Below, one piece after another: positions 7,462 through 15,510 of a stretch of DNA of 64,000 nucleotides. The DNA comes from Emcibacteraceae bacterium (GTDB lineage: Bacteria; Pseudomonadota; Alphaproteobacteria; Sphingomonadales; Emcibacteraceae), in contig JAJFIR010000010.1 of NCBI GenBank assembly GCA_021774795.1, positions 39,645-103,644 on the forward strand. Reading direction: 5' to 3'. The notes below the pieces were generated by a model. The model was not told where the DNA came from and made no database searches. It saw only the letters and a program-made list of their open reading frames with translations. Each line of letters opens with the position of its first letter. The first letter of the stretch is position 1. The position numbers and the translations under genes were made by a program.

Positions 7462-8447
7462 TTGGGCGCAGCCGCTATGCCGAAATCAAGCGGGTCTTTG
7501 ACAATGAGGCTGAAATTACCGAAGTCATAACGTCGTCTTCCGCTGCCTTGCTCAAACGGTGTTGTAGGATTAATTATCGACAGGGTAGCGGCGCGAAGTT
7601 CGTTTAAATAGGATACCGGCTGCATTGTTTCATTATGACCGGGTAAAAGAAAATCGACTTCATCGCGAAACCGGAACATTATTTGCGCGGCCATGAAAAA
7701 GTCGGCAAAACTGGCGGTATCGCTATAGACATATATGGGGGCAGGGTAGAAAGTATCGCCGGTCATCATCATCCTATTTGAATGGTCGACTAAAATAACG
7801 CTGTCAGGAGAATGTCCGGGAATAAACACGACCTCTATTTCCCGGTTGCCAATATCTATGATTTCGCCGTCAACTATGAACCTGTCAATTTGAAATGGTT
7901 TGCTATCAAAAAAGTCAACGGAAAACCCAACTGGAATATTCTTCCAAAAGGTGTCAGTGGTCATACTATTTACATAATCCGAATGGGGATGGCCTAACGC
8001 ATTATTCGCGGTATAGGAAGTATCAAGCCCATAAATAGTATCAAATTGAAAGTTGCTTCCGACGTGATCATAGTGGCTGTGGGTGTTCATGACGATGATC
8101 GGTAAATCAGTTAGCTGATCTATTAGCGCTTTCAAATCACCAATTCCCTGAAGGGTATCGACAAGCATTGCTTTTTCGGTGCCGATCAAAAGGTAACTTA
8201 TGGCCTCCTGCCATTGATTTGGCTCATATATTGCGTATGTATTTTCGGCTATTTTGTACACTTCAAACCAATTTTGCCCCGTCTCGATCAGTTGATAATT
8301 TGACCAGGAAGTGCGTGGCAGGACGTCATACCACTTTCCTTCGTTGGTATTTTCGGAATTTTGCTCAGTTTCACCGCAAGCGGTTATTAAAACAAGACCA
8401 GCAAACATGACAATTATATTTCTTGATAAATTTAAACAACTAATCAT
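7458..8447 (-). CDS. Lipoprotein metallo-beta-lactamase-fold hydrolase
   Basis: A 329-residue protein whose N-terminus is a lipoprotein signal (GLVLITAC, lipobox LITAC, Cys about 24). The MBL fold is clear: THSHYDH (H-x-H-x-D-H), then FIPGHSPDSV, MTGDTFY with the bridging Asp, and a final LPGHNE. It should bind two metal ions and hydrolyse an ester, thioester or lactam-like bond at the membrane surface. It starts immediately after the stop of the ArsC-like gene, so both form one operon. True beta-lactamase activity is not implied, because the enclosing loops differ. Confidence 0.85.
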   Translation of the reverse strand: MISCLNLSRNIIVMFAGLVLITACGETEQNSENTNEGKWYDVLPRTSWSNYQLIETGQNWFEVYKIAENTYAIYEPNQWQEAISYLLIGTEKAMLVDTLQGIGDLKALIDQLTDLPIIVMNTHSHYDHVGSNFQFDTIYGLDTSYTANNALGHPHSDYVNSMTTDTFWKNIPVGFSVDFFDSKPFQIDRFIVDGEIIDIGNREIEVVFIPGHSPDSVILVDHSNRMMMTGDTFYPAPIYVYSDTASFADFFMAAQIMFRFRDEVDFLLPGHNETMQPVSYLNELRAATLSIINPTTPFEQGSGRRRYDFGNFSLIVKDPLDFGIAAAPN

Positions 8448-8903
8448 TCAAATTACTTTCTCGAATAAGGTGTACAATTCAGTGAAGCTCATGTTTTCGA
8501 AGTTTTCATTTAACAATTTTTCGGCCCGTTTCTCAAGGGTGTTAATAGCGTCATCAAAATTATTAGTTTCATTTTCGGTATTTTTTGATGGATCAGCTAT
8601 GCCCCAATGTATTTTCAAACTGCTGGAGAAAACCACCGGGCAGGTTTCCCCGGCGGCCTGATCACATAAGGTTAAAACCACGTCCGGCTTGTAATCATCA
8701 AAATCATCCCATGATTGGCTTTTCAAATATGTAGTATCATAGCCCCGACGCTTAAGATGTTTAATTGTAAGCGGATGGATTTGACCCCTTGGGTTACTGC
8801 CTGCGCTTTTTGCGGTGATGCGGGCAGTGGCCATCTTGGCGAATACGGCTTCGGCAATTATACTCCGGCAAGCGTTGTGAGTACAAATTAACAATATTTT
8901 CAT
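8448..8903 (-). CDS. ArsC-like arsenate reductase of the LMW-phosphatase fold
   Basis: A 151-residue protein starting MKILLICTHNACRS. It has the P-loop Cys7-x5-Arg13 of low-molecular-weight phosphatases and the thioredoxin-coupled arsenate reductases. The later segment VVLTLCDQAAGETCPV supplies the two relay cysteines typical of ArsC rather than of protein phosphatases, and HWGIADPS follows. It would reduce arsenate to arsenite using thioredoxin. No arsB/acr3 or arsR gene adjoins it; instead a lipoprotein MBL hydrolase follows with no gap. The next gene upstream diverges. Confidence 0.82.
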   Translation of the reverse strand: MKILLICTHNACRSIIAEAVFAKMATARITAKSAGSNPRGQIHPLTIKHLKRRGYDTTYLKSQSWDDFDDYKPDVVLTLCDQAAGETCPVVFSSSLKIHWGIADPSKNTENETNNFDDAINTLEKRAEKLLNENFENMSFTELYTLFEKVI

Positions 8904-8973
8904 TGGTGTCCCCTAATCTTTTATGCAATATACAACATATTAAATTTATGAAAACAATTTATGGGAATTTTAA

Positions 8974-9936
8974 ATGCAGCGTTTAATAATATCAGTGATA
9001 TTTTTAAGCTTTACGTGTGGCACCACCTGGAGTGCGGCTCAGGATGCTCCGCAAAGCGAGGCCCATGACAAAGCAATCAGTGATCCGATTGTCATTGATG
9101 CATATGCAAAAGTATCAACACCATCCGGCAGTGCGTACCGGGAAAAAGAATTTGAAACTGCGACTAAACGATGGTTCGAAGGTGACCTTGAGGTTGCAAA
9201 CGTGGTGTTTAACGCATCACCGCTTGAGGAAAGTTCGTTTAGCTGGAAAGGACGCCGTGAAGGGTTTTTAGGGAATTATGCCAAGGCAATTGAAATATTT
9301 ACCGAAGGGCTTGTGCATTTTCCGGAAAGTTACGCGCTTCACCGTTACCGCGGATATTTTTTGGTACAAAATTATCAATTCGAACATGGCATTGCTGATT
9401 TAAGACGTGCTGAAGGGCTAATCTCGCTGCTCGATGTTTCACCAAGTCAACCCGGGATACCGGGCAAATCAAATTTTAGCCCAAGCACTTTTAAGAGAAA
9501 TATTTATTATTACCTTGCGCAATCAAGTATGGCGACAGGCGATTATAATACTGTTCTGGAATATATGGATAAAGCGGTCGAAGCGAACGAGCTGCGTGAT
9601 GAAGATGATTTCCTTGTCTCGACTTCATATTATAAATATATGGCGCTTAGAAAGTTGGGTCGCGCGGAAGAGGCCGAAGCCCTTATAAAAGATATTCCAG
9701 ACGGATTGGATATAATAGAGAACTTCGATTATCACGACGCAATTAAATTTATACAGGGTAGAATTACACGCGCGCAGGTTTTAGACCGTGCGGGGAGCCT
9801 GGGCAAATATACGGTCGCCATGATGGATCATTTTGAAGGTGAGAATGACAGCGCAAAAGAGCTCTGGACCGAGGTTAGCGCGGATAATCATAAAGGATAT
9901 TGGCTTGCAGAGGCGGAACTGTTAAGCTCGAACTAA
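8974..9936 (+). CDS. Secreted TPR-like repeat protein (copy 1)
   Basis: A 320-residue exported protein with a signal peptide (MQRLIISVIFLSFTCGTTWSAA). The mature part contains helical repeats: GRREGFLGNYAKAIEIFTEG then YALHRYRGYFLVQNYQFEHGIADL, and later YYYLAQSSMATGDYNTVLEY, which read as degenerate tetratricopeptides. The C-terminus has LGKYTVAMMDHFEGENDSAKELW. It is followed 34 bases later by a paralogue with matching blocks. No enzymatic motif is seen. A periplasmic scaffold role is likely, by inference. Confidence 0.7.
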   Translation: MQRLIISVIFLSFTCGTTWSAAQDAPQSEAHDKAISDPIVIDAYAKVSTPSGSAYREKEFETATKRWFEGDLEVANVVFNASPLEESSFSWKGRREGFLGNYAKAIEIFTEGLVHFPESYALHRYRGYFLVQNYQFEHGIADLRRAEGLISLLDVSPSQPGIPGKSNFSPSTFKRNIYYYLAQSSMATGDYNTVLEYMDKAVEANELRDEDDFLVSTSYYKYMALRKLGRAEEAEALIKDIPDGLDIIENFDYHDAIKFIQGRITRAQVLDRAGSLGKYTVAMMDHFEGENDSAKELWTEVSADNHKGYWLAEAELLSSN

Positions 9937-9970
9937 TAATAAAAAGTTATTAGTTGACGGAGAGGTTCCG

Positions 9971-10906
9971 ATGTTTAGGCTGCTTATATATTTTAATGTC
10001 ATTTGCTGTTGTTTTTTTGGCATCAATGTGAATGCGCAAAGTCATGATGATATCGTCAAAGCGGCGTTTGCAATGACGCAGACCCCCACCGGCAGACCGT
10101 TCAGAGAACCGGGATTCAGTCAAGATACACGGGATTATTTGGAAAAAGATTTAGCCATCGCCAAGGCGGCAATGGAAATCGCGCCGGAACGCGAAGAAAG
10201 CTATGCATGGCTTGGTCGTCGTTACGGGTATTTGGGAAAATTGCCGGAAGCGATTCAGGTTTTTTCAGAAGGTTTAAAGAAATTTCCGGACAGTTATAAG
10301 TTATATCGTTATCGCGGGCGTCATTTGGCACGTAATTACCAGTTCAAGCAAGCCATTAAAGATTATGAAAAAGCATTGGATTTAATAGAGGGTGAGCCTG
10401 ATAGTTATGAGCCAAACGGAATAGCAAACGGCCTTGATTTGACAATTAGCACTTTTCAGCAAAATATTCCTTATTATCTTGGCCAAACCAGCATGGCAAC
10501 GGGGGACTATGAAACAGTACTTTCAGCGATGGATCAGGCTATTAGTGTCCCAGTTTTATTTGCTTATATGGAAGAACTTATCCCGGTGACATTATGGAAA
10601 TATCTGGCACTACGTAAACTTGGTCATCACCAGCTGGCGGAGACAGAACTTGCGAAAGTTCCTGATGAATATGATCTTATAGAAAATGATACCTACCACG
10701 CAGCCGTTAATTATTTAAAAGGCAATTATGACCGCGAAGAATTTTTAAAATCAGCCGATGTTATTGGCAAATATACGGTCGCCATGAAGGATCATTTTGA
10801 AGGTAACAATGAAAGTGCCATAAAAATATGGAAGGAAATTACCGATGCGGGAACAAGAGGATTTTGGCCCGCCGAAGCTGAACTTATGATGTTTGGGGCG
10901 AAGTAA
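9971..10906 (+). CDS. Secreted TPR-like repeat protein (copy 2)
   Basis: A 311-residue paralogue of the preceding gene. Signal peptide MFRLLIYFNVICCCFFGINVNA, then the same block order: GRRYGYLGKLPEAIQVFSEGL, YKLYRYRGRHLARNYQFKQA, YYLGQTSMATGDYETVL, and the C-terminal IGKYTVAMKDHFEGNNESA. Preceded by GACGGAGAGGTTCCG. It converges on the diaminopropionate ammonia-lyase gene with 3 bases between the stops. The shared GKYTVAM-DHFEG-N tail is diagnostic of the pair and should help find relatives. Confidence 0.7.
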   Translation: MFRLLIYFNVICCCFFGINVNAQSHDDIVKAAFAMTQTPTGRPFREPGFSQDTRDYLEKDLAIAKAAMEIAPEREESYAWLGRRYGYLGKLPEAIQVFSEGLKKFPDSYKLYRYRGRHLARNYQFKQAIKDYEKALDLIEGEPDSYEPNGIANGLDLTISTFQQNIPYYLGQTSMATGDYETVLSAMDQAISVPVLFAYMEELIPVTLWKYLALRKLGHHQLAETELAKVPDEYDLIENDTYHAAVNYLKGNYDREEFLKSADVIGKYTVAMKDHFEGNNESAIKIWKEITDAGTRGFWPAEAELMMFGAK

Positions 10907-10909
10907 ACC

Positions 10910-12079
10910 TTAATTTTCTGCAATAATTTTATCATATATTTCTTGATCGGTTGCGCCTTCAGTACCGAATAGTAGAATGCGTGAATTTTCATCTATGCCG
11001 AGTGCCGATGTCATTGCTGGGTTATCTTTAAGTTCCATCAATAATGCCAGACCGGCAACAGCACTTTCACCTGCTTCTATTTTCGGATCATCGCCGACAC
11101 CACTGGCGAGAAGACGCATGGCGGAGGGTACATTATCATCACCGACGGTAACAAAATCGTCCGTATTATCTTCTAATATACCCCATCCGATCAATGATAC
11201 TTCACCGCAGGAAAGACCGGCCATAATTGTTTCTTGTTCGACCTTGACAAGTTTAGGTGCGCCATGTTTAGCACTTTGAAATAGGCAATCGGCTTTTTCC
11301 GGTTCTACGACGATAAACCGTGGTCGATCGTCCCCCCATAATATTTTGGCATGTGAACATATTGTCCCCGCAAGGCCACCAACGCCGCCTTGAATGATAA
11401 TATGCGTGGGGATTTCTAGTTCCTGCTCTTTTATCTGATTTTCAATTTCAGATGTCATGACGCTGTACCCGGCCATAACAAATTTTGGCACAAACATATA
11501 TCCCTCGTATGATGTGTCGGAAATGATATGCCATTCATTTTTTATGGCGTCGGCTTTGACCTGGGTTAAACTGTCATCATAATTACCATCCACCCAAACA
11601 ACAGTCGCGCCGAGGAGTTCCACGGCTATGGCCCGGCTTTGGCTGACGGCTTTATGCATATATATGATACAATTAGTACCGCATTGGTGCGCGCCCCAGG
11701 CAACGGAGCGTCCGTGATTGCCATCTGTGGCGGTCACAACGGTGAAATTTTTTAAGTGTTGACGAAATTTGCCGGATTTTATGTCTTCGTCAGTGATTGT
11801 CGTATCGGATAGAAGCTGTTTTAAATGCTCGCGAACAACGTGAATTACCGCATATGCGCCGCCCAGTGCTTTAAAACTTTTTAAGCCAAATCGATGGCTT
11901 TCATCTTTATATAAAATATTTCCAACACCCATGTCGTTGGCAAGTCCGTCTAATGATATTAACGGTGTCGGTTCATAGTCGGGCCAGTTTTTGATGCATT
12001 CATACGCTTGATCAAATTTTGAAGGATTTAAAACATGGTCGGTTTTAGCATATTTCGGCTTATTATTATAATGATCCAT
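10910..12079 (-). CDS. Diaminopropionate ammonia-lyase
   Basis: A 389-residue fold-type II PLP enzyme, close in length to E. coli YgeX/DpaL. Key blocks: ILYKDESHRFGLKSFKALGGAYAV with the PLP lysine about residue 70, TATDGNHGRSVAWGAHQ, the glycine-rich phosphate loop GGVGGLAGTI, MAGLSCGEVS and the final LLFGTEG. The enzyme cleaves 2,3-diaminopropionate (D or L) to pyruvate and two ammonia. The threonine-deaminase regulatory domain is absent. It lies 14 bases downstream of the DUF924 gene on the same strand. Role fits the amino-acid scavenging theme of the window. Confidence 0.85.
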   Translation of the reverse strand: MDHYNNKPKYAKTDHVLNPSKFDQAYECIKNWPDYEPTPLISLDGLANDMGVGNILYKDESHRFGLKSFKALGGAYAVIHVVREHLKQLLSDTTITDEDIKSGKFRQHLKNFTVVTATDGNHGRSVAWGAHQCGTNCIIYMHKAVSQSRAIAVELLGATVVWVDGNYDDSLTQVKADAIKNEWHIISDTSYEGYMFVPKFVMAGYSVMTSEIENQIKEQELEIPTHIIIQGGVGGLAGTICSHAKILWGDDRPRFIVVEPEKADCLFQSAKHGAPKLVKVEQETIMAGLSCGEVSLIGWGILEDNTDDFVTVGDDNVPSAMRLLASGVGDDPKIEAGESAVAGLALLMELKDNPAMTSALGIDENSRILLFGTEGATDQEIYDKIIAEN

Positions 12080-12093
12080 GGAATTTTATTACC

Positions 12094-12651
12094 TTAAAAT
12101 GATGAATTTGGTTCTTTCAAAAAATCTATTTCTAATTGTGTCGATGTTCTTGCCAGTATTCCATTTCGGTGGGGATACCGTCCGAACCGGTCAATAATTG
12201 CTTTATGCTTTAATTCGAAGTTTAAATTATTTTCCATACCGGGTGCATTGAAAAATTTTACGGCCTGTTCATGGATTTCAAGACTTTCGCTATGCATCAT
12301 CGGCATATATAAAAATGCCCTTTGACTGGGGTTTAGTTCCTTATCAAAACCCTTATCGACCGCATTTTGTGTAAGACATAGAGCCAGGACATCAGTAGCG
12401 AAGGCTTTTGCAGTGTCCCGGAACATGTTTCGCGGAAATTGGTCAAGAATTATAACTTCTGCTAATGAAGAAAGAGGTTGATCGCGCCACTGGTAAAGTT
12501 CCCCTGCTGCGGCCTTTTCATAAATTGTTTTAAAATTACTGGTAATTTTTTGATCAAAAGCGTCGCTTTTTTTCCACCAGTCCTGCGGCGTTATTTCATT
12601 GAACCAGAAAGATATAACATCGTCTGACGTGATGTTTTGCGAATTCACCAT
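12094..12651 (-). CDS. DUF924 family protein
   Basis: A 185-residue soluble helical protein with the DUF924 signature: VISFWFNEITPQDWWKKSDAFDQKI, then LAEVIILDQFPRNMFRDTAKAFATD, and FLYMPMMHSESLEIHEQAVKFF. The last resembles a TPR-like helix pair. Family function is not established. Co-directional with and just upstream of the ammonia-lyase gene, so probably the first gene of a two-gene operon. Confidence 0.85.
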   Translation of the reverse strand: MVNSQNITSDDVISFWFNEITPQDWWKKSDAFDQKITSNFKTIYEKAAAGELYQWRDQPLSSLAEVIILDQFPRNMFRDTAKAFATDVLALCLTQNAVDKGFDKELNPSQRAFLYMPMMHSESLEIHEQAVKFFNAPGMENNLNFELKHKAIIDRFGRYPHRNGILARTSTQLEIDFLKEPNSSF

Positions 12652-12741
12652 TTCACAAATCCCTAATCATTATTAACCATAATACATTAATCAATGCGGT
12701 TACGCTAATAACTAATTGGATTTAAACCAAGAAATTAATGA

Positions 12742-12993
12742 TTATTTGTCTTCTATAATGGGTTTGCGCAGTTTTTTCCCGGTGATGCAGACAAAAATAC
12801 CGGCCGGTATAGCCAGGATCGCGAAAATAAATGGGATAATTACATCAGTCAGGCCAGAGAATCCAACCGTATCGACAATGAAATAAGCGTACATAGGCCC
12901 CATCGCTATCATAAGACTGCCGGACGCCATTAAAATCATTCGGAGTGACTTGTAACTGAATAGAGTGCTTTCGACTTTACGTTTTTGTGCCAT
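12742..12993 (-). CDS. Small membrane protein, two helices
   Basis: An 83-residue protein with a basic N-terminus (MAQKRKVES), two hydrophobic helices (about residues 19-40 and 48-70) and a basic C-terminal tail (GKKLRKPI). I do not recognise a family. It is the last gene of a leftward run beginning at the amine oxidase gene at 15435, with 62 bases separating it from the YdjM-like gene. A GGAAGAAAA-type ribosome site lies before its start. Confidence 0.5.
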   Translation of the reverse strand: MAQKRKVESTLFSYKSLRMILMASGSLMIAMGPMYAYFIVDTVGFSGLTDVIIPFIFAILAIPAGIFVCITGKKLRKPIIEDK

Positions 12994-13055
12994 TTTCTTC
13001 CTGTTTTATTTGTTCGCTCGCAGCATTATAGCAATCAATTTAAAATAGGTGAAGC

Positions 13056-13583
13056 TTAAGTTTTCTTTTTACGGGCGACAGTTATCCCTGCCAAAAATAA
13101 AAAAATTGGAATCCAGATTAGAATAAATTCGGACCATAAAACCGTCATACCGCGCGGGGTTAAAAAGTTCCTTAATCCAATTGGCGATACTTCAATGGGA
13201 CGAATAGGGAAGAAATATCGTTCAGTGGTGAATGGCCAGAAGAAAGCGACCCCCTGGCCACCGTCCGTCAAAGCATCAAGAACACCGTGGGACGCAGAAC
13301 TGATAAAAAGCATCGTGAAAATGATACCGCTTGATGCATTGAAATAGTTTTTAAAAAACACAGCCATTAATCCAACCAACGCGGCGAAGGTGAAGGAATG
13401 GCTGAACCCCCGATGGCCGAAAGGGTCGCCATAAGAAATGCCGAAACGAAAGGCAATCACGTCCAGATCAGGGATAATTGACGCAATGCAGGCACCCACT
13501 AATAGGCGCGGGGGTATTTTATCCCGACCAATTAAATAGGCCGCAGCAACAGGGACCAGCGGGTGGGTGATTATTGTTGCCAT
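13056..13583 (-). CDS. YdjM-like membrane metal-dependent hydrolase (DUF457)
   Basis: A 175-residue inner-membrane protein with about four helices. The family residues are visible: the N-terminal THPLVPVAAAYL, PDLDVIAFRFG, the histidine motif GHRGFSHSF, and SHGVLDALTDGG. These acidic and His residues are thought to bind metal in the LexA-regulated YdjM family; enzymatic activity is not proven. It lies 1 base from the small membrane gene at 13585-13821 and probably shares its transcript with the amine oxidase upstream. Confidence 0.78.
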   Translation of the reverse strand: MATIITHPLVPVAAAYLIGRDKIPPRLLVGACIASIIPDLDVIAFRFGISYGDPFGHRGFSHSFTFAALVGLMAVFFKNYFNASSGIIFTMLFISSASHGVLDALTDGGQGVAFFWPFTTERYFFPIRPIEVSPIGLRNFLTPRGMTVLWSEFILIWIPIFLFLAGITVARKKKT

Positions 13584-13584
13584 G

Positions 13585-13821
13585 CTATTGTTGCTTCACA
13601 GCAGACATAAAGTTTTTTCCCATTCGGTACGGAACTGTGCCGCCCGCCACGATCATCAGCGCAAAAGGTAATATCAGTCCAGACATCGCGCCGTTATCCG
13701 TATAAAAAATTGCGTAAGTCAAAAAAGCCGTAAGGCCCGCACCAACGAGAAAGCAAAAAAGAGCTAAAATAAAACAGACGAACCCAAGCAGTATGTTGAT
13801 TTCTTTTGCGTATTTCTCCAT
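13585..13821 (-). CDS. Small membrane protein, two helices
   Basis: A 78-residue protein with two hydrophobic stretches (about residues 9-38 and 45-65) and a short basic tail (YRMGKNFMSAVKQQ). No family recognised. It starts 3 bases after the stop of the amine oxidase at 13825-15435 and ends 1 base before the YdjM-like gene, so it is embedded in that operon. It may simply anchor or regulate a membrane complex. Confidence 0.5.
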   Translation of the reverse strand: MEKYAKEINILLGFVCFILALFCFLVGAGLTAFLTYAIFYTDNGAMSGLILPFALMIVAGGTVPYRMGKNFMSAVKQQ

Positions 13822-13824
13822 TTT

Positions 13825-15435
13825 TTACCCTTGAGCAGCCCTTTTATCCAGTTCTTTTATGGTGAGCCACGCCCCTTCGAACGCGCCAACCATCCAGCCA
13901 TTTTGTACCGTAGCAATGCCGTTACCGGAAAACAGCACGCGATTTTCACCTTTTAAGATAGTAGGTAGCTGCCTTTGACGTTTGCGGCGGGTCCAGGTTA
14001 CCCAACCACCAAGATGATATTTCATCCGGTGCCAGGCCATAGTTACCGCATTACCGTTATAATGATGGTGGAAATTCCCGGGGTGGAGTTTTTCGCCAAC
14101 GTTAAGGGCGAATTCAACGCGGTCTTTATTAGATAAATTGCTTAGGCGCGCTGCTTCACCGCCCCATATATAAGAACCAAGCACGACACCGGGGCCATTT
14201 GAATGAAGCTCAGATGAAGGGTAGGCAGTAATGGCATGACCCGGTGTGTCTGTCATTGACGCGCCGCCATAGATCATATCATCCTGTTCCCAAAAACGAC
14301 GATTAAATTGTAACCCTTGTTTAAAAGCAGGGGATCCTGCTGGTGCTTTTAAGGCTTTTTGGAGTTCGGGATTGAAATTATTTTCTATTTTTGAAACCAC
14401 CGGAAATTGAATTGTCGATATGCAGTAATCACCCATGGCTGTCATTTCTTCGCCAGATACAGTGTCCTTATATTTAATAGAAACGCCGTCGGTAGTTTGG
14501 CTGATATTTGTGACTTCTCTGTTTAAATGGACGGTTCCTTTTAGAAGCGTGTCATAAAGTGCATGGGCGATGCGGTCCATACCGCCAATCGGCTGGAACA
14601 TAACCACTGGGTGATCTTCATTCTCAAGGTGAGCACCAACCTTCATTTTAAATAAATCAGTTAATTTATAGATATCTGAATAAACGCCAAAATCTTCTCC
14701 TGCACCGGGGTAATCCTTCCAACCGCGAGCACGGTTTGGCCGATAGTTTAGCTCTCGGCGATTGATAAGGCCTTGAGCCTTGAGATATTCCAGAAGCATT
14801 TCACGGTCTTCCACGGATACCATGTCATCAAGTTTGCCCTGATCAGCGCATTTCGCGAGGAGTTCACCAATATGACCCTGCCTGTCGAGGTCAACGTCGG
14901 TCTGACGTAACCTTTGTCCTTTAAGGGGGCCTTCGATATTGTCGGCCAGATAGTAAGCCATGGGTGATTTATTAATTAGCGGCTCAAGTGCCACGCCGAG
15001 TTTGTGACAGTAGTGAAGAGTAGGGTGATGTTGTGCAGGAATACGCCACGGGCCATAGTTAAAATATTGACCTGATTCAAAATTACAGGTTTGCTTATCA
15101 CTGTTTACTTCCTGTATCACACTGCCTTTACGCGCCGATTGACAACGCCCACCGATTTTATCATCAGCTTCAATTATTTGACATTCGTATCCTTTTTTCG
15201 AAAGTTCATAGGCGATGGTCATACCGGAAAGGCCGGCTCCTAGGATAATGATTTTTTTACCATGGCCATCCGTTGTTATTTTCGGTGGTGCTTTGGTGGG
15301 TTCGGTCGCACCGGCAAGGTCCCAACCTTGCATCGCAGCAAATACGGCAGTTGATCCACCAACCATCCCGATTGATTTCAAAAGTTGACGTTTACTGATT
15401 TGAATTTCACCTGGTGTGCCGTCTTTTATAATCAT
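13825..15435 (-). CDS. Flavin amine oxidase with Tat-like signal (copy 1)
   Basis: A 536-residue flavoprotein of the amine oxidase family. The N-terminus carries SKRQLLKSIGMVGGSTA, a Tat-like signal with Lys-Arg in place of Arg-Arg. FAD binding: IIILGAGLSGMTIAYEL, an acidic strand end (CQIIEADD) and the GGRCQS motif. A C-terminal FAD block reads LFSGNGIATVQNGWMVGAFEG. These enzymes oxidise amines or amino acids to imines with H2O2 release. It is the third of three adjacent paralogues and is followed by three small membrane-protein genes with gaps of 3, 1 and 62 bases. Substrate unknown; L-amino acid or polyamine oxidase both possible. Confidence 0.85.
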   Translation of the reverse strand: MIIKDGTPGEIQISKRQLLKSIGMVGGSTAVFAAMQGWDLAGATEPTKAPPKITTDGHGKKIIILGAGLSGMTIAYELSKKGYECQIIEADDKIGGRCQSARKGSVIQEVNSDKQTCNFESGQYFNYGPWRIPAQHHPTLHYCHKLGVALEPLINKSPMAYYLADNIEGPLKGQRLRQTDVDLDRQGHIGELLAKCADQGKLDDMVSVEDREMLLEYLKAQGLINRRELNYRPNRARGWKDYPGAGEDFGVYSDIYKLTDLFKMKVGAHLENEDHPVVMFQPIGGMDRIAHALYDTLLKGTVHLNREVTNISQTTDGVSIKYKDTVSGEEMTAMGDYCISTIQFPVVSKIENNFNPELQKALKAPAGSPAFKQGLQFNRRFWEQDDMIYGGASMTDTPGHAITAYPSSELHSNGPGVVLGSYIWGGEAARLSNLSNKDRVEFALNVGEKLHPGNFHHHYNGNAVTMAWHRMKYHLGGWVTWTRRKRQRQLPTILKGENRVLFSGNGIATVQNGWMVGAFEGAWLTIKELDKRAAQG

Positions 15436-15510
15436 TTTATGATCCTCAAATTATACGTTCGTACAGCACATTATCTGAGTCGAATTTAAAACACCACCCT
15501 TGTGTATTAG

